NCBI GenBank assembly: GCA_944474755.1
Contig: OX104117.1
Coordinates: 81,010,926 to 81,074,925 of the forward strand
Source of the DNA: Limnoperna fortunei
Lineage: Eukaryota > Mollusca > Bivalvia > Mytilida > Modiolidae
Length of the DNA: 64,000 nt
Direction of reading: 5' to 3'
A model generated the notes under the pieces. It did not search any database, had not been told where the DNA came from, and worked only from the letters and a program-made list of their open reading frames with translations. Within the stretch, counting starts at the first letter, position 1; each line of letters starts with the position of its first letter. The translations under genes were made by a program, and so were the position numbers. Shown piece after piece: positions 30,001-45,000 of the stretch.

Positions 30001-33000
30001 ATTATTCAAGAGAACATTGTTGTTCCCGGTCATGATCTTACAGCAATCTCATTATTCAAGAGAACATTGTTGTTCCCGGTCATGATCTTACAGCAATCTC
30101 ATTATTCAAGAGAACATTGTTGTTCCCGGTCATGATCTTACAGCAATCTCATTATTCAAGAGAACATTGTTGTTCCCGGTCATGATCTTACAGCAATCTC
30201 ATTATTCAAGAGAACATTGTTGTTCCCGGTCATGATCTTACAGCAATCTCATTATTCAAGAGAACATTGTTGTTCCCGGTCATGATCTTACAGCAATCTC
30301 ATTATTCAAGAGAACATTGTTGTTCCCGGTCATGATCTTACAGCAATCTCATTATTCAAGAGAACATTGTTGTTCCCGGTCATGATCTTACAGCAATCTC
30401 ATTATTCAAGAGAACATTGTTGTTCCCGGTCATGATCTTACAGCAATCTCATTATTCAAGAGAACATTGTTGTTCCCGGTCATGATCTTACAGCAATCTC
30501 ATTATTCAAGAGAACATTGTTGTTCCCGGTCATGATCTTACAGCAATCTCATTATTCAAGAGAACATTGTTGTTCCCGGTCATGATCTTACAGCAATCTC
30601 ATTATTCAAGAGAACATTGTTGTTCCCGGTCATGATCTTACAGCAATCTCATTATTCAAGAGAACATTGTTGTTCCCGGTCATGATCTTACAGCAATCTC
30701 ATTATTCAAGAGAACATTGTTGTTCCCGGTCATGATCTTACAGCAATCTCATTATTCAAGAGAACATTGTTGTTCCCGGTCATGATCTTACAGCAATCTC
30801 ATTATTCAAGAGAACATTGTTGTTCCAGGTCATGATCTTACAGCAATCTCATTATTCAAGAGAACATTGTTGTTCCCGGTCATGATCTTACAGCAATCTC
30901 ATTATTCAAGAGAACATTGTTGTTCCCGGTCATGATCTTACAGCAATCTCATTATTCAAGAGAACATTGTTGTTCCCGGTCATGATCTTACAGCAATCTC
31001 ATTATTCAAGAGAACATTGTTGTTCCCGGTCATGATCTTACAGCAATCTCATTATTCAAGAGAACATTGTTGTTCCCGGTCATGATCTTACAATTTTCAA
31101 TGGGAAAAAAATGTTTACGATGAAAAAACTCATCAAAGATCATCTGGAGTGCTTAGACCTGTGGAATGCTACTGCAGTGTTTCGACGTGTTGAATGTTAC
31201 AGGAGTGCTTGGATATGTTGAGTGTTACGGTGGTGCTTAGACTTGTTGAATGATACAGGAGTGTTTATACACGTTGAATGTTTTAGGAGTTTTAGACGTG
31301 TTGAATTTTAAAGGAGTGCTTAGACATGTTGAGTGTTACCAGAGTCCTTAGACGTGTTGAATTTTACAGGAGTGCTTAGACGTGTTGAATGTTACAGGAG
31401 TGCTTAGACGTGTTGAATGTTACAGGAGTGCTTAGACGTGTTGAATGTAACAGGAGTGCTTAGACGTGTTGAATGTTACAGGAGTGCTTAGACGTGTTGA
31501 ATGTTACAGGAGTGCTTAGATATGTTGAGTGTTACCAGAGTCCTTAGACGTGTTGAATGTTACAGGAGTGCTTAGACGTGTTGAATGTTACAGGAGTGCT
31601 TAGACGTGTTGAATGTTACAGGAGTGCTTAGACGTGTTGAATGTTACAGGAGTGCTTAGACGTGTTGACTGTTACAGGAGTGCTTAGACGTGTTGAATGT
31701 TACAGGAGTGCTTAGACGTGTTGAATGTTACAGGAGTGCTTAGACGTGTTGACTGTTACAGGAGTGCTTAGACGTGTTGAATGTTACAGGAGTGCTTAGA
31801 CGTGTTGACTGTTACAGGAGTGCTTAGACGTGTTGACTGTTACAGGAGTGCTTAGACGTGTTGACTGTTACAGGAGTGCTTAGACGTGTTGAATGTTACA
31901 GGAGTGGTTAGACGTGTTGAATGTTACAGGAGTGCTTAGACGTGTTGCCTGTTACAGGAGTGCTTAGACGTGTTGACTGTTACAGGAGTGCTTAGACGTG
32001 TTGACTGTTACAGGAGTGCTTAGACGTGTTGAATGTTACAGGAGTGCTTAGACGTGTTGAATGTTACAGGAGTGCTTAGACGTGTTGACTCTTATATCGA
32101 TTGCTTTAACGCGTTGAATCTTACGTGGAGTGCCTACACTTGTTTAATCTTATATCGATTGCTTTAGACGTATTGAATCTTAAAATAGTGTTTAGACGTG
32201 TTGAATCTTAAAGTAGTGTTTAGACGTGTTGAATCTTAGACGGAGTGCTTAGACTTGTAGAATCGTATATCGATTTCTTTAGACGCGTTAAATCTTACAA
32301 GAAGTGCTTTGGACTTGTTGAATCTTACCGCAAGATCTTTAGAAGCGTTGAATCTTAAAGGTAGTGCATTGACTTGTTGACTATTAAACAGATTTTTTAA
32401 ACGTGTTGAATCTTAAAGGTAAGGCTTAGACGTGTTTAATCTTAAAGCGATAGCTTTTGACGTGTTGAATATTAAAGATGTGCTTAGATGTTGAATCTTA
32501 AAGAATCCTAACGACGTGTTGAATCTCAGACAACGTGGTTAGACGTGTTGAATCTTAAAGAGGGTGCATTAGACGTGTGGAATCCTAAAGGAGTACTTAG
32601 ACGTGTTGAATCTCAAAGGGGTGGTTTAGACGTGTTGAATCTAAAAGAAGTGCTTAGTCGTGTTGAGTCTTAAAGGAATGCTAAGACGTGTTGAATCTTA
32701 AAGATGTGCTTAGACGTGTTGAATCTTAAAGGAGTGATTAGACGTGTTGAATCTCAGACGGAGTGCTTAGACGTGTTGAATCTTAAAGAGGGTGCATTAG
32801 ACGTGTGGAATCCTAAAGGAGTACTTAGACGTGTTGAACCTCAAAGGGGTGGTTTAGACGTGTTGAATCTTAAAGAAGTGCTTAGTCGTGTTGAATCTTA
32901 AAGATGTGCTTAGACGTGTTGAATCTTAAAGATGTGCTTAGACGTGTTGAATCTTAAAGGAGTGATTAGACGTGTTGAATCTCAGACGGAGTGCCTAGAC

Positions 33001-36000
33001 TGTTGAACCTTGAAGGGGGTGCTTTAGACGTGTGAAATCTTAAAGAAGTGCTTAGTTGTGTTGAATCTTAAAGGAATGCTAAGACGTGTTGAATCTTAAA
33101 GAAGTGCATAGACGTGTTGAATCTTAAAGGAGTGATTAGACGTGTTGAATCACTGACGGAGTGCTTAGACGTGTTGAACCCTAAAGCGGGTGCTTTAGAC
33201 GTGTGGAATCCTAAAGGAGTACTTAGACGTGTTGAATCTTAAGGGGGTTGGTTTAGACGTGTTAAATCTTGGACGGAGTGCTTAGATGTGTTGAATCTTA
33301 AGAAGTGCTTAGACTATTGAATCTTTTAGCAATTGCTTTTGACGTGTTGAATCTTTAAGGTAATGCTTAGACTTGTTGACTATTAAACTGAGTTTTTAGA
33401 ATCTTAAAGGAGAGACAGATGTGTTGAATCTTAAAGAAGAGACTTAGACGTGTTGAATCTTAACGGTAGTGCTTATTATAATATTGCTGATAATAATCAT
33501 ATTGACCTTATGAATGTACCAGTGAAAGAAGTTGTCTTTATATTTGATGTTTCCAGCACATTTATTTAATTAAAATTTCGTATACAATAGAAAAAGGTAT
33601 TTATTGGCATGCACTTTAATTCAGAATTATATAAGTGCTCTAAGTAAATCCAGATTTAAATACAAAGTACAACTTAACTTGTAAAACATTGTATGCACAC
33701 GAAATTAAGAAGACTACGAAACAAATTGATTAATTTCTATAGCAGTGCAATGCCTATGAATGTTTCCTACTACGAACATTGTTCCTTACCGAAGTATACA
33801 ATAAGTTATATTGTATAACTGAGTTTTAATCGACTGTATAAGAAACAATAATGAAGTCTTGAGGTCTCGCTGCAGACAAAAGGTTGATGAGGTATGTTAT
33901 TTATAACTACAAACATGCTGAGCAAAATTAAAATTGTCTAGAGAATCTAAGCTCATTAAAAAGAACAGTCAAATATATAATTAGCCAGTATCATGACATA
34001 ATATATACTTAAATAACTTATCACTTTGGTAGAGTATAAGCCATAATGACATAATATATACCTTAATGACATATCTGGGTAGAGTATAAACAGAATGACA
34101 TAACATATACCATAATGACATATTACGGTGTAGTATAAGCTATAAAGCCATCTATGTGGTGTATTATAAGCCGTAAGGACATACCACCATCCACTCTATG
34201 TGGTGTAGTATAAGTTAGGACATACCACCATCCGCTCTATGTGGTGTAGTATAAGCCGTAAGGACATACCATCATCCGCTCTGTGGTGTGGTATAAGTTA
34301 TTAGGACATACCACCATCTGCTCTGTGGTGTGGTATAAGTTATTAGGACATACCACCATCCGCTCTATGTGGTGTAGTATAAGCCGTAAGGACATACCAT
34401 CACCCGCTCTGTGGTGTGGTATAAGTTATTAGGACATACCACCATCCGCTCTATGTGGTGTATTAAAAGCCGTAAGGACATACCATCATCCGCTCTTTGT
34501 GGTGTAGTATAAGTTATTAGGACATACCATCATCCGCTCTATGTGGTGTATTATAAGCCGTAAGGACATACCACCATCCGCTCTGTGGTGTAGTATAAGT
34601 TATTAGGACATACCATCATCCGCTCTATGTGGTGTATTATAAGCCGTAAGGACATACCACCATCCGCTCTGTGGTGTAGTATAAGTTATTAGGACATACC
34701 ATCATCCGCTCTGTGGTGTATTATAAGCCGTAAGGACATACCACCATCCGCTCTGTGGTGTAGTATAAGTTATTAGGACATACCATCATCCGCTCTATGT
34801 GGTGTAGTATAAGTTATTAGGACATACCACCATCCGCTCTATGTGGTGTATTATAAGCCGTAAGGACATACCATTATCCGCTCTGTGGTGTAGTATAAGT
34901 TATTAGGACATACCATCATCCGCTCTATGTGGTGTAGTATAAGTTATTAGGACATACCACCATCCGCTCTCTGTGGTGTATTATAAGCCGTAAGGACATA
35001 CCACCATCCGCTCTGTGGTGTAGTATAAGTTATTAGGACATACCATCATCCGCTCTATGTGGTGTAGTATAAGTTATTAGGACATACCACCATCCGCTCT
35101 ATGTGGTGTATTATAAGCCGTAAGGACATACCATTATCCGCTCTGTGGTGTAGTATAAGTTATTAGGACATACCATCATCCGCTCTATGTGGTGTAGTAT
35201 AAGTTATTAGGACATACCACCATCCGCTCTGTGGTGTAGTATAAGTTATTAGGACATACCATCATCCGCTCTATGTGGTGTAGTATAAGTTATTAGGACA
35301 TACCACCATCCGCTCTCTGTGGTGTATTATAAGCCGTAAGGACATACCATCATCCGCTCTGTGGTGTAGTCTAAGTTATTAGGACATACCATCATCCGCT
35401 CTATGTGGTGTAGTATAAGTTATTAGGACATACCACCATCCGCTCTATGTGGTGTAGTATAAGCCGTAAGGACATACCACCATCCGCTCTATGTGGTTTT
35501 GTATAAGTTATTAGGACATACCATCATCCGCTCTATGTGGTTTAGTATAAGTTATTAGGACATACCACCATCCGCTCTATGTGGTGTAGTATAAGCCGTA
35601 AGGACATACCACCATCCGCTCTATGTGGTGTAGTTTAAATTATTAGGACATACCACCACCCGCTCTATGTGGTGTATTATAAGCCGAAAGGACATACCAT
35701 TATCCGCTCTGTGGTGTAGTATAAGTTATTAGGACATACCAACATCCGCTCTGTGGTGTAGTATAAGTTATTAGGACATACCATCATCCGCTTTATGTGG
35801 TGTATTATAAGCCGTAAGGACATACCATCATCCGCTCTGTGGTGTAGTATAAGTTATTAGGACATACCATCATCCGCTCTATGTGGTGTAGTATAAGCCG
35901 TAAGGACATACCACCATCCGCTCTGTGGTGTAGTATAAGTTATTAGGACATACCATCATCCGCTCTGTGGTGTATTATAAGCCGTAAGGACATACCACCA

Positions 36001-39000
36001 TCCGCTCTGTGGTGTAGTATAAGTTATTAGGACATACCATCATCCGCTCTATGTGGTGTAGTATAAGTTATTAGGACATACCACCATCCGCTCTATGTGG
36101 TGTATTATAAGCCGTAAGGACATACCATTATCCGCTCTGTGGTGTAGTATAAGTTATTAGGACATACCATCATCCGCTCTATGTGGTGTAGTATAAGTTA
36201 TTAGGACATACCACCATCCGCTCTCTGTGGTGTATTATAAGCCGTAAGGACATACCATCATCCGCTCTGTGGTGTAGTATAAGTTATTAGGACATACCAT
36301 CATCCGCTCTATGTTGTGTATTATAAGCCGTAAGGACATACCATCATCCGCTCTGTGGTGTAGTATAAGTTATTAGGACATACCATCATCCGCTCTGTGG
36401 TGTAGTATAAGTTATAAGGACATACCATCATCCGCTCTATGTGGTGTAGTATAAGCCGTAAGGACATACCATCATCCGCTCTGTGGTGTAGTATAGGTTA
36501 TTAGGACATACCATCATCCGCTCTCTGGTGTAGTATAAGTTAGGACATACCACCATCCGCTCTATGTGGTGTATTATAAGCCGTAAGGACATACCATCAA
36601 CCGCTCTGTGGTGTAGTATAAGTTATTAGGACATACCATCATCCGCTCTATGTGTTGTTGTATAAGTTATTAGGACACACCACCATCCGCTCTATGTGGT
36701 GTAGTATAAGCCGTAAGGACATACCATCATCCGCTCTTTGTGGTGTAGTATAAGTTATAAGGACATACCACCATCCGCTCTATGTGGTGTATTATAAGCC
36801 GTAAGGACATACCATCATCCGCTCTGTGGTGTAGTATAAGTTATAAGGACATACCATCATCCGCTCTATGTGGTGTAGTATAAGCCGTAAGGACATACCA
36901 TCATCCGCTCTGTGGTGTAGTATAAGTTATTAGGACATACCATCATCCGCTCTGTAGTGTAGTATAAGTTATAAGGACATACCATCATCCGCTCTATGTG
37001 GTGTAGTATAAGCCGTAAGGACATACCATCATCCGCTCTGTGGTGTAGTATAAGTTATTAGGACATACCATCATCCGCTCTGTGGTGTAGTATAAGTTAG
37101 GACATACCACCATCTGTTCTGTGGTGTATTATAAGCCGTAAGGACATACCATCATCCGCTCTGTGGTGTAGTATAAGTTATTAGGACATACCATCATCCG
37201 CTCTATGTGGTGTATTATAAGCCGTAAGGACATACCACCACCCGCTCTATGTTGTGTATTATAAGCCGTAAGGACATACCATCATCCGCTCTGTGGTGTA
37301 GTATAAGTTATTAGGACATACCATCATCCGCTCTATGTGGTGTATTATAAGCCGTAAGGACATACCACCATCCGCTCTATGTGGTGTTGTATAAGCCGTA
37401 AGGACATACCACCATCCGCTCTATGTGGTGTTGTATAAGCCGTAAGGACATACCACCATCCGCACTATGTTGTGTAGTATAAGTTATTAGGACACACCAC
37501 CATCCGCTCTATGTTGTGTAGTATAAGTTATTAGGACATACCATCATCCGCTCTATGTGGTGTAGTATAAGTTATTAGGACACACCACCATCCGCTCTAT
37601 GTGGTGTATTATAAGTTGTTAGGACACACCACCATCCGCTCTATGTTGTGTAGTATAAGTTATTAGGACATACCACCATCCGCTCTATGTGGTGTAGTTT
37701 AAGTTATTAGGACAAAACCACCATCCGCTCTATGTGGTGTTGTATAAGTTATTAGGACACACCACCATCCGCTCTATGTTGTGTAGTATAAGTTATAAGG
37801 ACATATCCCCATCCGCTCTATGTGGTGTTGTATAAGTTATTAGGACACACCACCATCCGCTTTATGTGGTGTAGTTTAAGTTATTAGGACATACCACCAT
37901 CCGCTCTATGTGGTGTAGTTTAAGTTATTAGGACATACCACCATCTGCTCTATGTGGTGTTGTATAAGTTATTAGGACACACCACCATCCGCTCTATGTT
38001 GTGTAGTATAAGTTATAAGGATATACCATCATCCGCTCTATGTGGTGTATTATAAGTTGTTAGGACACACCACCATCCGCTCTATGTGGTGTATTATAAG
38101 TTGTTAGGACACACCACCATCCGCTCTATGTTGTGTAGTATAAGTTATTAGGACATACCACCATCCGCTCTATGTGGTGTAGTTTAAGTTATTAGGACAT
38201 ACCACCATCCGCTCTATGTTGTGTAGTATAAGTTATAAGGACATATCCCCATCCGCTCTATGTGGTGTTGTATAAGTTATTAGGACACACCACCATCCGC
38301 TCTATGTGGTGTAGTTTAAGTTATTAGGACATACCACCATCCGCTCTATGTGGTGTTGTATAAGTTATTAGGACATACCACCATCCGCTCTATGTGGTGT
38401 ATTATAAGTTGTTAGGACACACCACCATCCGCTCTATGTTGTGTAGTATAAGTTATTAGGACATACCACCATCCGCTCTATGTGGTGTTGTATAAGTTAT
38501 TAGGACACACCACCATCCGCTCTATGTTGTGTAGTATAAGTTATAAGGACATATCCCCATCCGCTCTATGTGGTGTTGTATAAGTTATTAGGACACACCA
38601 CCATCCGCTCTATGTGGTGTAGTTTAAGTTATTAGGACATACCACCATCCGCTCTATGTGGTGTTGTATAAGTTATTAGGACATACCACCATCCGCTCTA
38701 TGTGGTGTAGTTTAAGTTATTAGGACATACCACCATCCACTCTATGTGGTGTTGTATAAGTTATTAGGACACACCACCATCCGCTCTATGTGGTGTAGTA
38801 TAAGTTATTAGGACATACCACCATCCGCTCTATGTGGTGTAGTATAAGTTATTAGGACATACCACCATCCGCTCTATGTGGTGTAGTATAAGTTATTAAT
38901 CAAATAAGGACTTTTTACGAGGTCAATAGGTAGTTATATGGACCGTGAAGGAAAATATTGACCGAGGACGAAGTCCGAGGTCAATATTTTTCTACAGGTC

Positions 39001-42000
39001 CATATAGCTACGTATTGACAGAGTAAAAAGTCCTTAATTGTTATATTACATATGAATTTTTCTCTATTTATTTAAATTTAGAATAATAATCAAATCAAAT
39101 CAATCTAACGGCACGAGCGGAGTCGGAAGAGTATATCCGGATATATTTTTAGAAACAAGCCTTAAATATGCTTTATAAATAGAGTATATCCGGATCTATT
39201 TTTAGAAACAAGCCTTAAATATGCTTTATAAATAGAGTATATCCGGATCTATTTTTAGAAACAAGTCTTAAATATGCTTTATAAATAGTAACATGCCTTA
39301 AATATGCTTTAAAAATAGTAACAAGCCTTAAATATGCTTTAGAAATAGAATATATACACAGAATATTTTGGGGGGACATTGTCTACACGAACCAATCAAA
39401 ATTAGGACTTAACACACCATATGTAATATTAGGACATACCACCATCCGCTCTATGTGGTGTTGTATAAGTTATTAGGACACACCACCATCCGCTCTATGT
39501 GGTGTAGTATAAGTTATTAGGACATACCACCATCCGCTCTATGTGGTATAGTATAAGCCGTAAGGACATACCACCATCCGCTCTGTGTGGTGTAGTATAA
39601 GTTATTAGGACATAAAAACCATCCGCTCTATGTGGTGTAGTATAAGCCGTAAGGACATACCATCATCCGCTCTATGTGGTGTATTTATCAAATAAGGACT
39701 TTTTACGAGGTCAATACGTAGTTATATGGACCGTGGAGGAAAATATTGACCGAGGACGAAGTCTGAGATCAATATTTTTCTACAGGTCCATATAACTACG
39801 TATTGACAGAGTAAAAAGTCCTTAATTGTTATATTACATACGAATTTTTCTCTATTTATTTAAATTTAGAATAATGAGTCGGAAGAGTATATCCGGATCT
39901 ATTTTTAGAAACAAGCCTTAAATATGCTTTATAAATAGTAACATATCCGGATCTATTTTTAGAAACAAGCCTTAAATATGCTTTATAAATAGTAACATGC
40001 CTTAAATATGCTTTAAAAATAGTAACAAGCCTTAAATATGCTTTAGAAATAGAATGTATACACAGAATATTTTGGGGGACCACGTGACTAAATAATCCAA
40101 TGAAAATGTAAGAATCATAAACCATATGTAATATTATAAGTTATTAGGACATACCACCATCCGCTCTATGTGGTGTAGTATAAGTTATTAGGACATACCA
40201 CGATCCGCTCTATGTGGTGTAGTATAAGTTATTAGGACACACCACCATCCGCTCTATGTGGTGTAGTATAAGTTATTAGGACATACCACCATCCGCTCTA
40301 TGTTGTGTAGTATAAGCCGTAAGGACATACCACCATCCGCTCTATGTGGTGTAGTATAAGTTATTAGGACACACCACCATCCGCTCTGTAGTGTAGTATA
40401 AGTTATTAGGACATACCACCATCTGCTCTGTGGTGTAGTAAGTTATTAGGACATACCACCATCTGCTCTGTGGTGTAGTATAAGTTATTATGACATACCA
40501 CCATCCGCTCTATGTTGTGTAGTATAAGCCGTAAGGACATACCATCATCCGCTCTATGTGGTGTGTTATAAGCCATAAGGACATACCACCATCCACTCTA
40601 TGTGGTGTAGTATAAGCCGTAAGGACGTACCTTCATCCGCTCTATGTGGTGTAGCATAAGTTATTAGGACATACCACCATCCGCTCTATGTGGTGTTGTA
40701 TAAGCCGTAAGGACATACCATCATCCGCTCTATGTGGTGTAGTATAAGTTATAAGGACATACCACCATCCGCTCTATGTGGTGTAGTATAGGCCGTAAGG
40801 ACATGTCAACATCCGTTCAATGTGGTGTGGTATAGGCCGTAAGGACATGTCAACATCCGTTCAATTTGGTGTGGTATAGGTGGTAAGGACATGTCAACAT
40901 CCGTTCAATGTGGTGTGGCGTAGGCCGTAAGGACATGTCAACATCCGTTCAATGTGGTGTGGTATATAGGTCGTAAGGACATATCAACATCCGTTCAATG
41001 TGGTGTGGTATAGGCCGTAAGGACATGTCAACATCCGTTCAATGTGGTGTGGTATAGGTCGTAAGGACATGCCAACATCCGTTCAATTTGGTGTGGTATG
41101 GGCCGTAAGGACATGTCAACATCGTTCAATGTGGTGTGGTATAGGCCGTAAGGACATGTCAACATCCGTTCAATTTGGTGTGGTATAGGCCGTAAGGACA
41201 TGTCAGCATCCGTTCAATGCGGTGTGGTATAGGCCGTAAGGACATGTCAACATCCGTTCAATGTGGTGTGGTATAGGTCGTAAGGACATGTCAACATCCG
41301 TTCAATGTGGTGTGGTATAGGTCGTAAGGACATGTCAACATCCGTTCAATGTGGTGTGGTATAAGCCGTAAGGACATGTCAACATCCGTTCAATGTGGTG
41401 TGGTATAGATCGTAAGGACATGTCAACATCCGTTCAATGTGGTGTGATATAGGCCATAAGGACATGTCAACAGCCGTTCAATGTGGTGTGGTATAGGTCG
41501 TAAGTACATGTCAACGTCCGTTCAATTTGGTGTGGTATAGGCCGTAAGTACATGTCAACATCCGTTCAATGTGGTGTGGTATATGCCGTAAGGACTGGTC
41601 AACATCCGTTCAATGTGGTGTGGTATAGGCCGTAAGGACATGTCAACATCCGTTCAATTTGGTGTGGTATAGGTCGTAAGGACATGTCAACATCCGTTCA
41701 ATGTGGTGTGGCGTAGGCCGTAAGGACATGTCAACATCCGTTCAATGTGGTGTGGTATAGGTCGTAAGGACATATCAACATCCGTTCAATGTGGTGTGGT
41801 ATAGGCCGTAAGGACATGTCAACATCTGTTCAATGTGGTGTGGTATAGGCCGTAAGGACATGTCAACATCCGTTCAATGTGGTGTAGTATTAGAAATAAG
41901 GACAAAAACATCTTAGAACTAACGGCTCTGACCATATGATTTAAAATACCCATTTGTGAGATCAATGCAATACATTAAAAACGGCATGGCATATATGTTT

Positions 42001-45000
42001 CCGCTACAATTGATTAAATTCACAACCAAACTTGTTATTCTAATTGAGATGTCCACTGTTTGTGTCCACGGTTGGCTAAGATGAATTAATTCAGTGAGTT
42101 ATGCTACAATCTGACAGGCAATTGAACTTTTGAACTCTAGGCTAGTAGTTTTGTCATATCAATAAGAGGCTTTTCTCTTAAAAAATAAGCTTGCAGCATA
42201 TTAAGTACCATTAGGTAATATTTAAGATTGTTTTTGAACTAATTGCTTCACATCAGTAGGAAAATTCCCAATTGCGCATTACTGTTATTTTCTGATCGTC
42301 AGTTTGTTTTTGTGTTCCGTTGTGTAACGTCATTTAACATGTCATAATTAATTAACTGTGTTGGCCAAAGCTAGTAGGACATAACATATTTTTTTAATTC
42401 TTCCTTTGCCACAATCGCCTCATTGTAAAAGTACATTTCAGGAACAATACATAAATTACAAAACTCGTGTAGTTAGCTTCAGTAACACGTATATTATGTA
42501 GGACACCCTTATATCCGCCCATCGCCTCAATATACTGCAAGGCATTTACACAATTCTTGTTCAGGCATACTAGTTTGTCCACGTGAGTTTGTCCCAGTAT
42601 TACAACCGTACACAATCAAATATACAGAATTATTTGACACACATTATTAATGTTGTTTATCTGCTCAAGCTGATCTTTTAAATTCTGAAAGGGTCATTAA
42701 ATGCATCTTAGACCGCCTGTGAGCTTGTGTTATGGCGCATATGGCACAAGATTAATAAATTCCCAGTGACAATAATAGAAAAAATGCCAGGTATTTACTT
42801 TAAACTTCATTATACCGTTATATGAAAACCTAACATCAATAATTAAATAAACCATACAATATTCAATTAAATAAAACTACAATATTCTGTTAACACAGCT
42901 TAATGCTAAATCGATCAAATATTTGCCTATAAGGTTATAAATGAATAATACTTCATTATTATTATTATGTGTGGACCTTTTCATCTCATCCACTTTTTAA
43001 CTCAATGCTTCTCTGTACAGGAACACTAGTCAATTATAGTATAAATATCGTTAAGCAATTTAAAGTCTTAGTTTAATATGCCTTTTAAGTAAGTACATAA
43101 CATCTTATTGTTCAGGTTTTAAATGACTCTCTTGTAACTTTTCCGTTAGATTTTTGCTAATATAAAGATCCATAATAGGAAATATTCTGAGTATATAAAG
43201 ATTTAAAAGCTGTTGAAAAAAACATTTTGATTCAACATTGTTAATTTTTGTTATTTATATCCAACACAAAGGCTACGTGTATAATTGAGTAGGTATTCGA
43301 TCAAAAATAAGAATACGTTCACTAATAGTGCAAAAGATTTGATGTTGTTTTTTTTAAGCAGTTTACATGGTTTTATAAAATTGCTGTGTAGAAAACAATC
43401 GATCAATGTCACCTGAACAGTCTTAGAATGCATTATTTAGTACAAGGAAGTCAAGAGATAACTGCAAATTAATTATTAATCTATATATAGTAAATAAAAA
43501 CACTTCAACAAGTGATCGCGATGGAAATTCATACGTAAACTTTTCTACTAAATACCAGTCTACCTCGCTAGTGTTATATGACAGACTGTTTCCTAATTGT
43601 TAGTTTTACTGTTGATAAACCATAGCCAATGTAGGAATTTAATGGTATTGATAAATGCGAACAATGGCTTTTGTTGCCAATAATTACTAATTTGTGAAAT
43701 ATAGATGATACTTGTTGATCAAACTTAATGATTTACGAAATACAGATACCTGACACAGATACAGACATGCTTGTTTTAAGATTTAGATTCTTCTTTTGTG
43801 ATATTGCCTTTATAAATACGTGTCTTTAACTAGGAGGACGAATGTGAGGAAGATTTGCGGGGGGTTGGGGGTGGGGGGAACCCTTTATGTAGGGTTGTTC
43901 TTGTTTGGTAGCTGAGTATACTAAGTACACAGTCGATGTGCCTCAAAGGGGTGGCTTGAATCCGAATTCCGGTATGTGCTTGACATTTGACATTATAGAC
44001 CCAATGAATCACACCGGTTACGAGGGTTCCTCTATTGCAGGAATCAATTATCTGATTATTTCTAATGTAACCCACTACTCTATTCCCGTAACGAATCTTT
44101 GATTGCTAACTTAGCTTGATCTCCTTTGATTTTTGCAGAACATTAATAGCCAAACCGAAACCATCAGTTCATCAAAGTCCTAATTGTTTGCTTATTCCTT
44201 TAAAAGTAATAGATCGCTTGAGCTATAAATGTATGAAGATCAAGATTTCCGTTCTATGTAAATATGTCAAGGCATGAATAGGTTAACAGATTTGTTCTTG
44301 TGGCGAACAAAAATGATTTTATAAATACAGAATTGGTTTCTAAAAACAGCAAAAATGGGCAATATGTTACATACAGATTTTATTTTCGGCGGATTATTTT
44401 CTTACTGCAGCTATAAAAGCAGTATAAATCAGTTGCGCTAAGGAAGTTTAGCATGATGGGTCAAAACGCTGACTTCAAAATCGGGGGTTGGGGTGGTATA
44501 ATCCCGCCCTTTTTTCGATTGCAAGCACATTTCTGCTGTAAGAGGATGAATCTTGCGGGGATTACGGTGTAATTATAGATTATATATAAGCATCCTTTAT
44601 AGGTTGCTCTACGAAATAACTCAATTAGAGCGGCACATAAGAGGGTTGAGCGTTCGAATCAAACCGGTAACATCAGATCATATTCACAACGCAACAGTGA
44701 ATGATTTGCTAAAAGAAAGAATATACGTGCTTTTGTGAACGAAATAAAATAGTCTTTTTATGTACTTGGAGCTTTTTGAATCATCACGGTGCGTCTTAAT
44801 TCTTAAATATCTTATAAGCATCAATTGAACTATTATATTTAATATAACTGGAAAAACGCTGTAAATATAAATTGATTTCACATTATATTTATTGTCCCAC
44901 CTGTTGTCGGTAAATACGGATAAAACCACTTCTTTTCTTTTTATTTCTTCTGTATGCCAACAGACTTACTAGTATTGATTTTCATTATTAAACTATTTAG

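Noticed and set aside
29041..31090. Resemblance of the 50-bp array to a CRISPR array
   Set aside because: Whole 50-bp units are identical with no variable spacers, and the context is an animal intron.
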